Of a stretch of DNA of 64,000 nucleotides, positions 28,462-36,917 are shown one piece after another. The notes under the pieces are model-generated. The model saw nothing but the letters and a program-made list of their open reading frames with translations. It made no database searches and was not told the origin of the DNA. The translations under genes and the position numbers were made by a program. The stretch spans positions 124,001 to 188,000 of the forward strand of contig DBMR01000018.1 in NCBI GenBank assembly GCA_002298785.1, in the 5' to 3' direction. Origin of the DNA: Verrucomicrobia subdivision 3 bacterium UBA693. GTDB lineage: Bacteria > Verrucomicrobiota > Verrucomicrobiia > Limisphaerales > UBA8199. Positions within the stretch are counted from its first letter, which is position 1. Each line of letters opens with the position of its first letter.

Positions 28462-29967
28462 ATGAGCCGCTACGCCTTATTGGTATGCCGCGATCTGGAC
28501 TTGGCGAACGTCATCCAAGACCGTTTGCAGGATGGCTTGAGCCGCAGTGGAAACGCGCTAATCGTGGATCACTCCCGAAACGCTGCGGACGCCAAGAACC
28601 GCCTGAGCGGGCACCCCTACCACCTGCTGGTGACGGAGTCGGAGATCCCGGCGGACCGGTCGGCTCCCTTGAACCCGCAGGCTCACGATGGCGTGGCCTT
28701 GGTGAGAGAGGTGCAATCGGCCGGGATTCCCTCGGTCGTTCTGGCAACCTCGGTCAGCGGGGCGTTGCTGGAGGAGACCCAACGCTTGGACCGGTGTTAT
28801 CTGGCCCTCCAGGGGGAGGAGCACTGGGATGATCGCTTGCTGCGGCAGTGCGAAGAGGCCCTCCAACTCGCCACTCCGCTCCCGAAGCCAGGGCCAGAAA
28901 CCCACGTCGCCGAGGCCGAAATCGTCGTGAATCTGGCCGAAGAGAAGTGGACCTATAAGCTGGAAGGCTTCGGTTTCCCTTACGAGGCGACAGGCTCACT
29001 TCAGATCCAGCAAGATGCCATTGCCGAACTTCAGGAACTCTCGGAGAAGATCGGGGAAAACGATCCCACCTGGGAAAGCAAACTGCATGAAGCGGGGAGC
29101 AAGTTGATGGAGCAGATCTTCAAAAACAACGCCGAGTTTAATTCCCGGTTTAGCCGATTGGTGGGCATGGTGGGCAAGGAACGAAACGTGAAAATCGAGT
29201 TCGTCGTCGATCAAACCATCCAGGGCGTCGCCCTGGAGTCGGTACTCGAGATCGAAGGCCGCAATTATTGGATGCTTCAGGCCCCGGTTTACCGCAAGTT
29301 TCGCAAACATGAAGCCTACCCCCTGTTCGCTACCGAAGCCGAGAACCGAACCCCGATTCGCTGCCTCATTATCGAAGCCAATGTGAGCGGCAGGTTGAAT
29401 GTCCGTGGCCAGTCCATTTCGCTGGCTGACATCGCCAACGTGGGGACGGAGACCGAATGGCTCCGTGGCTACCTCGAACAAAACCGGGCCCGGTTCAACA
29501 TCGGTTGTATTGAACATGTTAAGCAAGCGACTCCCGGCCAGAGGTTCCTGGAGACGGTTTCCCAGTTGGGTCGGGGAAAACAGTGGGACCTCGTGCATTA
29601 TGCGGGTCACTCCTACTACCAAAATGCCCAGGGCGGGTTCCTGTTTCTGCCCGGAGACCAACCGGAAATCGTGACGGCGGAGCTGTTCAGTTTGAAACTG
29701 GAACGTCCCCGCTTCGTTTATCTGAGTTGTTGCCAGAGTTCCCAGGCTCCGTTCGTCTTCACGCTCGCCGAGAAAAACGCCGGGGCGATTCTCGGTTTCC
29801 GCTGGGATATTGAGGACAACGAGGCGTTCGACTATGCCAAAATCTTTTATCGCGCCCTGTTCGAGACCGATCATAAACTGGAGTACGCCTTCCTCCGGGC
29901 CAGGCAGGAAATGCATGCCCGGTATCAGCAGAATAAGATCTGGGCTTCGCCAATACTGATGATGTAA
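28462..29967 (+). CDS. CHAT-domain caspase-like protease with N-terminal receiver-like domain
   Basis: The 501-residue product has an N-terminal alpha/beta domain (about 1-135) with the shape of a response-regulator receiver. At the phospho-acceptor position (LLVTESEIP, residue 59) it has Glu in place of Asp, and the acidic pair and conserved Lys are also missing. A middle section (about 150-300) has mixed beta strands and helices without a known motif. The C-terminal CHAT domain has its His at residue 383 (VHYAGHS) and Cys at residue 424 (LSCCQSS), the usual dyad of this caspase-like family. Known CHAT proteases act in bacterial defence and cell death (Craspase, CHAT-gasdermin) and in HetF-type control. 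Its partner is the sensor directly upstream. The cleavage target is unknown; no gasdermin-like gene is adjacent. Confidence 0.8.
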   Translation: MSRYALLVCRDLDLANVIQDRLQDGLSRSGNALIVDHSRNAADAKNRLSGHPYHLLVTESEIPADRSAPLNPQAHDGVALVREVQSAGIPSVVLATSVSGALLEETQRLDRCYLALQGEEHWDDRLLRQCEEALQLATPLPKPGPETHVAEAEIVVNLAEEKWTYKLEGFGFPYEATGSLQIQQDAIAELQELSEKIGENDPTWESKLHEAGSKLMEQIFKNNAEFNSRFSRLVGMVGKERNVKIEFVVDQTIQGVALESVLEIEGRNYWMLQAPVYRKFRKHEAYPLFATEAENRTPIRCLIIEANVSGRLNVRGQSISLADIANVGTETEWLRGYLEQNRARFNIGCIEHVKQATPGQRFLETVSQLGRGKQWDLVHYAGHSYYQNAQGGFLFLPGDQPEIVTAELFSLKLERPRFVYLSCCQSSQAPFVFTLAEKNAGAILGFRWDIEDNEAFDYAKIFYRALFETDHKLEYAFLRARQEMHARYQQNKIWASPILMM

Positions 29968-30021
29968 CCAGGCGCAACCAGCGGACACTGATCACCAGCC
30001 GCTGCAGCAATTCGACCGCGC

Positions 30022-30042
30022 GGGACTCAGGGCTCGAGTCCC
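30022..30042. terminator. Possible bidirectional terminator hairpin
   Basis: GGGACTC and GAGTCCC form a 7-bp stem with a seven-base loop, followed on the + strand by ATTTTAT. It lies between two convergent genes and overlaps the last codons of the beta-helix gene. The T-run is weak. Confidence 0.3.
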
Positions 30043-32141
30043 ATTTTATCAACCGGGAGCGGTTTGAATCCGGGCAGATGCTTGAACACCGGTGACTCCC
30101 GGCGCAGCCGATAATCCCCTTTGGCAGCATTGACAAAGCCCGGGTCACCATCCGTGGACCAGGTCGAATCGGCGTCCAGGCGCCAGTTGCCGCCGGAAGT
30201 CTGTGCGCAGCGGACCAGGAGGTTCAAGCGCGCGTGGTTTACCCGCGGAGCCCCCGCCGGAGGGTTCAAAAAATCCACGAGCTCCGGATAATGGGTAACA
30301 TATGGCGGTTTGGTGATGTCTACCTCTTTCAGAAGTTTATCTGGAAAAAAACAATCCTGACCACCCTGAAGGGCGTCACGCCACCGCGCATCGTCCCAGG
30401 GGGCCGAGCCCAGGGCACGCTTGCAGTCAACGAAGATGTTGTTTACAGCCTGGATGCCGTGGCCGCCATGGGAGAAGACGGTCCCAAACGATCCTTTGCC
30501 CGGTTCGCCACACCGCACGAAGAGGTTGCCGAACACCATGTCTCCGCCGTCCCCGTCGTCAAAATAGACCGCCGCGTTCCCGTGCCCCATGGGGCTGCCG
30601 ATGTCGTGCCAGTAATTGAAACGGATTTGGTTGCCACGGCACGAGGGATTGCGTCCTTTGTAGAGGGCGCCACAGTCATCCGTCTCGGTGCAGACATGGT
30701 GAATTTCATTGTACTCGAACACGTGATCATTGCCGCCCACGAAGATGGCCTGGTGCGGGGCATCGTGGATCAGGTTGTGAGCGGCCCGGTTGCCGACACC
30801 CTCGAACGACAGGCCATAGGCTGAAGTGAGCTGGTGCTCCGAAAATCGCCAGATATGGTTGTTCAGCGCCTCGTGGCCGGCGCTGGTCAGGGTTTTGCGA
30901 TCGCCACCGCCGAGCACCAATCCGCCCTGGCCGGTGTGATGTATCCTGCAGGAGATCACTTGGTGACGAGCTCCGCCGGTCACCCGAATTCCCAGCCGGC
31001 GCAAGTTTCGCACCTCGCAGTCCCGAATCACGCAGGCAACTCCGTTGGACACCTCGATCCCATGATCCAGGCCGGATTCAACGATGAATCCCTGCCACCG
31101 GATCCAGCCAGCGTCGCGTAAAGCCACAATGGGAGAGTCGAGAGTCGCCAGCGTCACCTGTGCCGAGACAGTGTCCGAGGGTGGCCACAGGTACAGTCGG
31201 CCCAATTCGCGATCGATCACATACTCTCCCGGTTCATCGAGCTCTTCCAAAACATTCAATGCCCGATAGCGGCGTGGCGACGGGTTGCCCTGCATCAGAC
31301 CATACACGTGCGGTGCGGCGAGGCTGATGAGGTGTTTGGTCGTATCAATTGCCCCAACCCGAATCACTTCGTCATACCAGTCATAGCACCAGTAGCCCTG
31401 CAGCCAGACCCCTTGCGCCGGGCGCCAACGGGCCGGACGGTCGCCCGTATACTGAAAGCTCCCCGCAAGCCCGCGCTGGTCGCCGTCTCTGGGCCGAGAG
31501 CCAGGCTCCACGATCCGGGCGATGGTCGCCCAGCCCGCGTTTGGCCACCGCGCGAGAGTCATGCGTTGCCCGTTGAAAAAAAGCTCCGGCCCGGGAGGCA
31601 CCCCATGGTAGGCCACCGGAAATGCAGTGAAATTCGTGACACCCAAGGCTCGTAGATCCACCGCCATCACATGTCCACGGCCGGCGGGATCGAGGCGCTC
31701 GAGGACTGGAGCGTCCGTGACCGGTTTCCAGGCTGAAGCAGGTATCGACCTGCCGCCAACGAGCCTGACCGTTTCTCCGGGCGCAGCCTGCCAGGTGACT
31801 GGCCGATTGGAAGAGCCGGAATCCAACGGGCCTAAAATGAAGGGCTCACGAATTTCGTAACTGCCGCCGTGTACGACCACTTTTCGGGCTTTGCCAGGTC
31901 CAACCGCCCGCAACGCCTCACGGGCGCGCTCCAGGGATACAAATGGTTTCCCGCGAGTGCCGGGATTGCCGTCACTGCCCGTCGGCGCAACATGAAACAC
32001 CGTGTCTGCCACGGCCGAACCGACAAACAGGACGAGCGCCCCCAGGCACGCCAAACCTGACCGACTGCATTTAAGCTCCCCCAAGAGCTTTGCCGCACGA
32101 CCATCCACAGACACCGAGAAGGATTGAAAGAGAGCGTTCAT
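30027..32141 (-). CDS. Secreted right-handed parallel beta-helix protein (pectate lyase-like fold)
   Basis: The 704-residue product starts at 32141 (MNALFQSFSVSVDGRAAK), with a hydrophobic signal segment near residues 30-46 and cleavage near AVA-DTVFHV. An HVAPTGSDGNPGT segment followed by KPFVSLERAREAL is the typical opening of bacterial beta-helix glycan enzymes, and residues about 330-560 are a run of N-I-----G beta-helix turns (HDAPHQAIFVGGNDHVFEYNE). Families such as GH141 share this layout, but I cannot fix the family or catalytic residues. A role in breaking down a plant or microbial polysaccharide in the periplasm or outside is likely. The gene is convergent with the CHAT operon. Confidence 0.75.
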   Translation of the reverse strand: MNALFQSFSVSVDGRAAKLLGELKCSRSGLACLGALVLFVGSAVADTVFHVAPTGSDGNPGTRGKPFVSLERAREALRAVGPGKARKVVVHGGSYEIREPFILGPLDSGSSNRPVTWQAAPGETVRLVGGRSIPASAWKPVTDAPVLERLDPAGRGHVMAVDLRALGVTNFTAFPVAYHGVPPGPELFFNGQRMTLARWPNAGWATIARIVEPGSRPRDGDQRGLAGSFQYTGDRPARWRPAQGVWLQGYWCYDWYDEVIRVGAIDTTKHLISLAAPHVYGLMQGNPSPRRYRALNVLEELDEPGEYVIDRELGRLYLWPPSDTVSAQVTLATLDSPIVALRDAGWIRWQGFIVESGLDHGIEVSNGVACVIRDCEVRNLRRLGIRVTGGARHQVISCRIHHTGQGGLVLGGGDRKTLTSAGHEALNNHIWRFSEHQLTSAYGLSFEGVGNRAAHNLIHDAPHQAIFVGGNDHVFEYNEIHHVCTETDDCGALYKGRNPSCRGNQIRFNYWHDIGSPMGHGNAAVYFDDGDGGDMVFGNLFVRCGEPGKGSFGTVFSHGGHGIQAVNNIFVDCKRALGSAPWDDARWRDALQGGQDCFFPDKLLKEVDITKPPYVTHYPELVDFLNPPAGAPRVNHARLNLLVRCAQTSGGNWRLDADSTWSTDGDPGFVNAAKGDYRLRRESPVFKHLPGFKPLPVDKMGLEP

Positions 32142-32332
32142 TCTGCGGTTAGTGGGACACATGACCGCGAAGATACCCGCTCGCCGAACATTGCCAAGCG
32201 ATTCGTTTCCTGCGGTGCTTTTAGCAGCGGCGCCTATGTCCCTGGAAGAACTTCCCTTCAATCGCAGTCCAAAGTGATGGGCGCGGCCCTGGGAAAGAGT
32301 CCGTATCTCAAAGCGCTGCCGCTACCGGTTTC

Positions 32333-32381
32333 CAGGTAGACAGGTGGGCGGCTCGTTGGATTTATTTCAGTTTTCTACCTG
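32333..32381. repeat. Hairpin-forming inverted repeat (8 bp)
   Basis: CAGGTAGA at 32333-32340 is the exact reverse complement of TCTACCTG at 32374-32381, with 33 bases between. It lies upstream of the divergent beta-helix gene and next to a larger inverted-repeat element. Confidence 0.35.
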
Positions 32382-32425
32382 TTTTTGAGGATAGGCAAAC
32401 CGGCGCCACCTCAATAATCATGTCG

Positions 32426-32546
32426 GCGTGAATCTGGGCCCCGAAGGATAGCCGGGGGATGCCCTGCAGGGGAAATAGGGAATAAGGGACGCTGCTTGGC
32501 AGCATGGGGGGGAGCATCAGCTACGCTGGATCGCCCAGATTCACGC
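32426..32546. repeat. 121-bp element bounded by a 14-bp perfect inverted repeat
   Basis: GCGTGAATCTGGGC at 32426-32439 is the exact reverse complement of 32533-32546. The 93 bases between are purine-rich on the + strand and contain shorter pairings (CTGCTTGGCAG). The region from 32142 to 32679 has no gene, so this is its main feature. It could be a small non-autonomous transposable element, a structured RNA or a regulatory cruciform. No direct repeat flanking it is obvious. Confidence 0.55.
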
Positions 32547-32679
32547 TTTCTTTTGCCCGCACACGCCCCTCCCGGGAAAAGCGTCATCAGGTGAAGATTC
32601 CAAGTTCGTTCGCCTTCCTTTTTCGCGGCAACTCGGGTTTCTCCATTCCCTTTAACTGGCCGACTGTTTATCCTGGCTT

Positions 32680-34602
32680 ATGAATTTCACAAAAACCACG
32701 GCCACTGGCCTCGCGCTTTGGCTGTTGCCGGGCATACTGATCGGAAAGCCTTTGGCGGATACGCCATTCTGGCAGGATGTTGCGGTGCGCATCGGTCAGG
32801 CCCCGGAATTGAACAAAGCACGGTTCAAAAGACTTTGCATCGACAAAGAGCACACCGTTTATGTGCTCACGGACAAAGGGGTGGCGCGTGTGTTCGACGA
32901 CACTCTGGTCTTGGATAAAAGCTACCGGCCACTGGCGGGGAAAATCGCCACCGACATCGCGCTCACCCGAGACGGTGACCTGGCTTACCAATTCGAGGAC
33001 GGCTGGTTGTCGAACGGAGTCAATGGAGCTGAACGCTTGGATGCGAACGGGTCCTGGCGCAAGCCGGCGCCAGTCTTGAACGCCCCGCCGGGAGCGCCCT
33101 GGCCCGAAGTGACCTCACAGGTGGTGGTAACGGGCGGGGTCTGGTACGGCTCGACCCGTGGAGTGTTTTTCGAACGGGCGGGAACCAATTCCCGATACGC
33201 CATACCATTCGCGCCCGGCATCGAACCACCGCGTTTCCGCTATTACGCAGGGAAACGTTGGTTGCGCGACGATCACGTAGTCGACCTGGCGGTGGACCCG
33301 GATGGACAGGTGTGGGTGCTAACGCAAAGCGGATTGAACAAGATCGAGTTCCGCCAGACCACCCTGGCCGCCAAAGCCGACTGGTTCCACCGGAAGATCC
33401 GCTCGCGCAATATCCGCTACGGGTTCACCGCTGAACGCCGACTGCTGGTGCCGGGCGACATTACCTCCAGCGAGATGATCGACACAGATAACGACGGCGG
33501 CTGGACGAGCTATTACATCGGCTCGCTCGGGGCCCGTTATGCCGTCACGCACGAAGAGGAAACTCGCCGGCAAGCGTGGGACGCCTTTGGAGCGTTGGAA
33601 CGTCTGCAAACCATGCACACCAACACTGGCTTCCCCGGACGCACCTTCGAGCGCAGGGGTTTCAAATTCTCGGATACCGATCGCTGGCGCGATGCCCCGG
33701 ATCCCGGCTGGGAGTGGAAGGGCCACACCAGCAGCGACGAAATCTGCTCGCAGACCTTCGCGCACGCGGTGATGTGGGAACTCGTGGCGGCCAACCCTGC
33801 CGAACGCGCCCGCATCGCCACTAATTTCGTGCGGATCGCCGACCACATCCTGGCTCACGATTTGTACCTAGTGGATGTCGACGGCAAGCCGACGCTCTGG
33901 GGCCGGTGGAATCCGGAGTATGTGAACTGGTTCCCGCACACGATCCACGACCGCCAGCTCAATAGTGCCGAGTTGACTGCCGCCCTCCAACTCGCCTACG
34001 CCATGACGGGCCAGGCGCGTTACCGGGAGCGCGCTTACGAATTGTTCGAAAAACACGGTTATCTCACCAACATCCTCAGCTCGCTAAAGCTCGTCGCACC
34101 AACGCCGGGCTATGTGCACCTGGGAAACGACATGGGGGACGAATGGAATCACAGCGATGACGAGCTGGCCTTTTTCTGCTACTGGCCGCTCGTCCGGTTC
34201 GCTTTCACCGAGGACTTGCGCGCCAAATATCGCTCCGTCGTTCGCGAGCACCTCGAAATAGAATGGCCTGAACGCTACCCGATTTGGAATTTCATCGCCG
34301 CAGCGTGCGGGGTAAAGAACTTCGACGCAGCCGGCTCCGTCTGGACCCTGCGCGGCACGCCGCTGGACACCATCGCCTGGCGGGTTACCAACTCCCACCG
34401 TCAGGATTTGACCCGGCTGCCACCGAACTTCATGGGCCGTCAGATGCGGGAACTGTTGCCTCCTGGGGAGCGTCTCATCGCCCGAATCAACACCCAGCCT
34501 TTTATCCTGGACCAGGGCGACGACGCCACAGATTTTCCTGGCGACGAATTCCTCCTTGGTTACTGGCTGGGACGCTACGTCGGGGCGATCAGGGCACCGT
34601 AA
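32680..34602 (+). CDS. Secreted protein with N-terminal propeller-like and C-terminal alpha/alpha-barrel parts
   Basis: The 640-residue product has a signal peptide (MNFTKTTATGLALWLLPGIL, cleavage near PLA-DTPFW). Residues about 40-230 look like a few blades of a Reg_prop-type propeller (LCIDKEHTVYVLTDKGVARVFDD, DLAVDPDGQVWVLTQSGLNKI). Residues about 265-620 are helical and begin with TDNDGGWTSYYIGSLGARY, then paired helices with conserved aromatic and acidic residues, as in six-hairpin glycosidase-like folds. This may be a glycan-processing or glycan-binding protein; no family can be named. Its stop overlaps the convergent radical SAM gene by 14 bases. Confidence 0.65.
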   Translation: MNFTKTTATGLALWLLPGILIGKPLADTPFWQDVAVRIGQAPELNKARFKRLCIDKEHTVYVLTDKGVARVFDDTLVLDKSYRPLAGKIATDIALTRDGDLAYQFEDGWLSNGVNGAERLDANGSWRKPAPVLNAPPGAPWPEVTSQVVVTGGVWYGSTRGVFFERAGTNSRYAIPFAPGIEPPRFRYYAGKRWLRDDHVVDLAVDPDGQVWVLTQSGLNKIEFRQTTLAAKADWFHRKIRSRNIRYGFTAERRLLVPGDITSSEMIDTDNDGGWTSYYIGSLGARYAVTHEEETRRQAWDAFGALERLQTMHTNTGFPGRTFERRGFKFSDTDRWRDAPDPGWEWKGHTSSDEICSQTFAHAVMWELVAANPAERARIATNFVRIADHILAHDLYLVDVDGKPTLWGRWNPEYVNWFPHTIHDRQLNSAELTAALQLAYAMTGQARYRERAYELFEKHGYLTNILSSLKLVAPTPGYVHLGNDMGDEWNHSDDELAFFCYWPLVRFAFTEDLRAKYRSVVREHLEIEWPERYPIWNFIAAACGVKNFDAAGSVWTLRGTPLDTIAWRVTNSHRQDLTRLPPNFMGRQMRELLPPGERLIARINTQPFILDQGDDATDFPGDEFLLGYWLGRYVGAIRAP

Positions 34603-36268
34603 GCGTAAGCTCAGCGTCTTGAGCCAGCCTGGGCTTCGCCCACTCTGAGGACAACGGCATCCGCACCTTTAACCGGGTGAGTTCCACCTCGGCGGTCATC
34701 TCGGCGCGCCATTCCCGCTCCCCGATTTCGGCCAGAGTATCCTTCTCCTCCAGGAGGTAGTCGGCACCCCGGCTCACGACCGCGTCCAACAAGTTGGAAA
34801 GCGTGTCTACCGCCTGCAAGTTGGATTGGGCGATGATCCGCCGTAAGGCCGTGCCGTAGGCCGGATCGGGTGGCAACTGGTGGAAGGCGTTTGCCAGGTG
34901 CCATTCCATGTCGGCCTGTTGCAGGATCGCGGCGAGTCCGTCTGCATTAAAGTTCCGTCGCGAAAAAATCCCCTGCACCAGCAGTTCATACCAGTCCAAC
35001 ATGGGCTCGAGGAAGGAATAGCCAGGGGCGAGGACGGTTCCGGTCAGTCGACCGGCAGCGCGCAGTTGCGCTTCGATCGGAGTGCCGGCATATGGCAACA
35101 TCTTGCAGAAATTGATCGGGAAATAACCGTCGCCCCCGACGGTGCGCAAAAAGGAGATGTTCGCCTTGATGGTGTCCACGGTTGAGGAGGGGTCAAACAG
35201 CATGAACCCGATTCCCAGCGCGAGGTTTTGCCCTTTCAACAGGTCGACGGCCCGCAGGTTTTGATCGACCGTCGTGTGCTTATTCAAGGTGCGCAAACCA
35301 ATTTCGCTGCCCGACTCAACTCCGAGGTAAACTGCCATCAGTCCGCGCTCTTGCATGGCCTGCAGTTTGCCCGGTTCGAGGTCATCCACCCGGCAGGAAA
35401 TCTTCCAGCGCACACGTTTCGACAACCCCGCGGCGTCCATGGCCTCCATGAACTGGTGGAGCCACTCCCGTTGCCGCGGAGTCCGGGCGGCGAAGTCATC
35501 ATCCTGGAAGTTAAAATACTGAATCCCCTTGCTTTGGTATAATCCCACCATTTCCGCCACTACCGCTTGCGGTGAACGCACGCGCCGGAGGGCGCCGGGT
35601 GAGCTGCCGTAAAACTGGCGGATGCTGCAAAAGGCGCAGTTGAACAAACACCCGCGACTGGCCAGCATCGCCGCCATTTTCACTCCCAGCCCAACTTCCT
35701 GCGGTTCGTCACGGTGGATGAACGGCAGGCGATCGAGATCGGTCACCAAAGGGCGAGGCGGGTTCACCACCACGTCAGGTCCTCGACGAAAGGCTAATCC
35801 CAGGATATTTGACCAATTATCAGGCTGCCCCAGGTTCTCGACCAATTCGGTCAGCGTCAATTCTCCTTCAAAACGAACTACACTGTCCAATTCCGGAAGC
35901 ATTTTGAAAGTTTCCTCGGGGCGCAAAGTGGGAAAATGGCCCCCAGCCGTGAAATGGGCTTTCACGCCATGATCACGCAGGCAGCGCATCAAACTCCCAA
36001 ATTCATCCAGCGAATACTGGAAAATAATCGAGAACCCGATAATACGAGGCTGGTGTTCCTGCACGGCGGCAAGGATGCGCGCGTTCTGGCCGGGACCGAA
36101 CGGCAGAATCAGCGCCGCGTGGCCCTGGGCATGGAGATAAGCCACCAGTGAGCGCAACCCAAGATTCTCCTGACGCTCGTAGCCAACCAGCAGCACCTCC
36201 GCATTGGTCGAAGCGACGGTTTCTATCCTGCCAGTTTCCGGTAATGGTTCAGGCGACACTGGGGTCAT
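34589..36268 (-). CDS. B12-binding domain radical SAM protein
   Basis: The 559-residue product has an N-terminal B12-binding-like Rossmann domain (residues about 23-150, with FTAGGHFPTLRPEET) and a radical SAM barrel starting near 195. The cluster-binding motif is CLFNCAFC (Cys207, Cys211, Cys214), followed by FNFQDDDF and GVESGSE strands. The DxHxxG cobalt-ligand motif of base-on proteins is not seen. Family members include P-methylases, C-methylases and RiPP-maturation enzymes. A small ORF of 67 codons lies 86 bases upstream on the same strand and may be its peptide substrate. The C-terminal 150 residues are helical and are not a named domain I recognise. Confidence 0.85.
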   Translation of the reverse strand: MTPVSPEPLPETGRIETVASTNAEVLLVGYERQENLGLRSLVAYLHAQGHAALILPFGPGQNARILAAVQEHQPRIIGFSIIFQYSLDEFGSLMRCLRDHGVKAHFTAGGHFPTLRPEETFKMLPELDSVVRFEGELTLTELVENLGQPDNWSNILGLAFRRGPDVVVNPPRPLVTDLDRLPFIHRDEPQEVGLGVKMAAMLASRGCLFNCAFCSIRQFYGSSPGALRRVRSPQAVVAEMVGLYQSKGIQYFNFQDDDFAARTPRQREWLHQFMEAMDAAGLSKRVRWKISCRVDDLEPGKLQAMQERGLMAVYLGVESGSEIGLRTLNKHTTVDQNLRAVDLLKGQNLALGIGFMLFDPSSTVDTIKANISFLRTVGGDGYFPINFCKMLPYAGTPIEAQLRAAGRLTGTVLAPGYSFLEPMLDWYELLVQGIFSRRNFNADGLAAILQQADMEWHLANAFHQLPPDPAYGTALRRIIAQSNLQAVDTLSNLLDAVVSRGADYLLEEKDTLAEIGEREWRAEMTAEVELTRLKVRMPLSSEWAKPRLAQDAELTLTVP

Positions 36269-36354
36269 AATGAAGTTTGGGAATTTCCAGGCGATTTGAA
36301 TGTGGCAGGCAGATCATTGATAGGATCCGCCTGCCTTTGTTCAACCCGCGGTGG

Positions 36355-36558
36355 TCACATACCTTGGATGCCGACAACCTTCGCGATTTCCTGCATCCGC
36401 TGCACCTCAATCTCTGCGATTTTGGTGTTCCAGGTCTTTTGAACCTCGGCAAACTTGCGCAGTTTATCCGCGCTGAGTTTTAACCAGGGGGGAGCCGGAT
36501 CCCAGTATATTGGCCTCCGGAACAGAATCCATAGCCTAAATAGTTCTTCATCCGTCAT
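36355..36558 (-). CDS. Small protein upstream of a radical SAM gene (possible RiPP precursor)
   Basis: The 67-residue product (starting MTDEELFRLWILFRRPIYW) has AAAAGGA six bases before its ATG, so it is very likely translated. The first half is rich in Trp, Phe, Leu and Arg; the second half is a charged amphipathic helix (ADKLRKFAEVQKTWNTKI) ending VVGIQGM. It sits 86 bases upstream of a B12-binding radical SAM gene on the same strand, the usual layout of a peptide precursor with its modifying enzyme. No Gly-Gly leader site, Cys-rich core or known leader family is visible. It could also be a small regulatory or helper protein. Confidence 0.6.
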   Translation of the reverse strand: MTDEELFRLWILFRRPIYWDPAPPWLKLSADKLRKFAEVQKTWNTKIAEIEVQRMQEIAKVVGIQGM

Positions 36559-36564
36559 ATGGTA

Positions 36565-36571
36565 TCCTTTT
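36565..36571 (-). promoter_or_regulatory. Ribosome binding site of the 67-codon gene
   Basis: AAAAGGA on the minus strand lies six bases from the ATG at 36558 and is the main evidence that this short gene is real. Confidence 0.7.
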
Positions 36572-36616
36572 CACATTAACATCCTGCCTGGCGCCCGCCA
36601 ACCCGGCGTCCAGCAA

Positions 36617-36668
36617 TTATCCAATGCAGAGGGTTGGCTCTGCCATTGTCGCGGGAATCACCTCCTTT
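36617..36668 (-). promoter_or_regulatory. Perfect Shine-Dalgarno site with a 9-codon frame (possible leader peptide)
   Basis: On the minus strand 36668-36657 reads AAAGGAGGTGAT, a full match to the anti-Shine-Dalgarno end of 16S rRNA. Fourteen bases downstream of GGAGG an ATG at 36646 opens a nine-codon frame (MAEPTLCIG, stop at 36617-36619). The spacing is longer than ideal. It could be a leader peptide for the small ORF and radical SAM genes, or a ribosome standby site. Confidence 0.3.
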
Positions 36669-36917
36669 CGCGTCAAATTGCACGATCTCAATTTGGCATT
36701 CATGCACGGGAAAATTTAAAGCTGTGGTAAACCCTGAGTCTGACCGCCATGTATCTGTAAATATCTACTATTTGGTGCTTTTGGCGCACAACCGCCAACT
36801 TCTCAGAAAAGCACACGAAAACTCAGGTTGCCCGGTTTAAATCCCTCGTCACCACCAGTTTTGAGCTTCGCCTGAATCAGCTTCAGAGAGGCCGGTCGTC
36901 ATCAACAAGGCGTTACT

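Larger units (their letters stand above)
36559..36917. other. Upstream region of the small ORF/radical SAM pair
   Basis: This region holds the leader of the small ORF operon on the minus strand, including a very strong Shine-Dalgarno site at 36657-36668 that does not belong to the 67-codon gene. Two overlapping + strand frames were judged chance. It also contains the 3' flank of the AraC gene. Confidence 0.45.

Noticed and set aside
32426..32546. Inverted-repeat element as a retron RNA
   Set aside because: No reverse transcriptase gene is nearby.
36650..36672. Similarity to the 3' end of 16S rRNA on the + strand
   Set aside because: Only about a dozen bases match; upstream bases do not. It is better read as a Shine-Dalgarno site on the other strand.
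36634..36840. Plus-strand frame opposite the small ORF leader
   Set aside because: No ribosome binding site or motif, and it lies over the leader region of the minus-strand operon.
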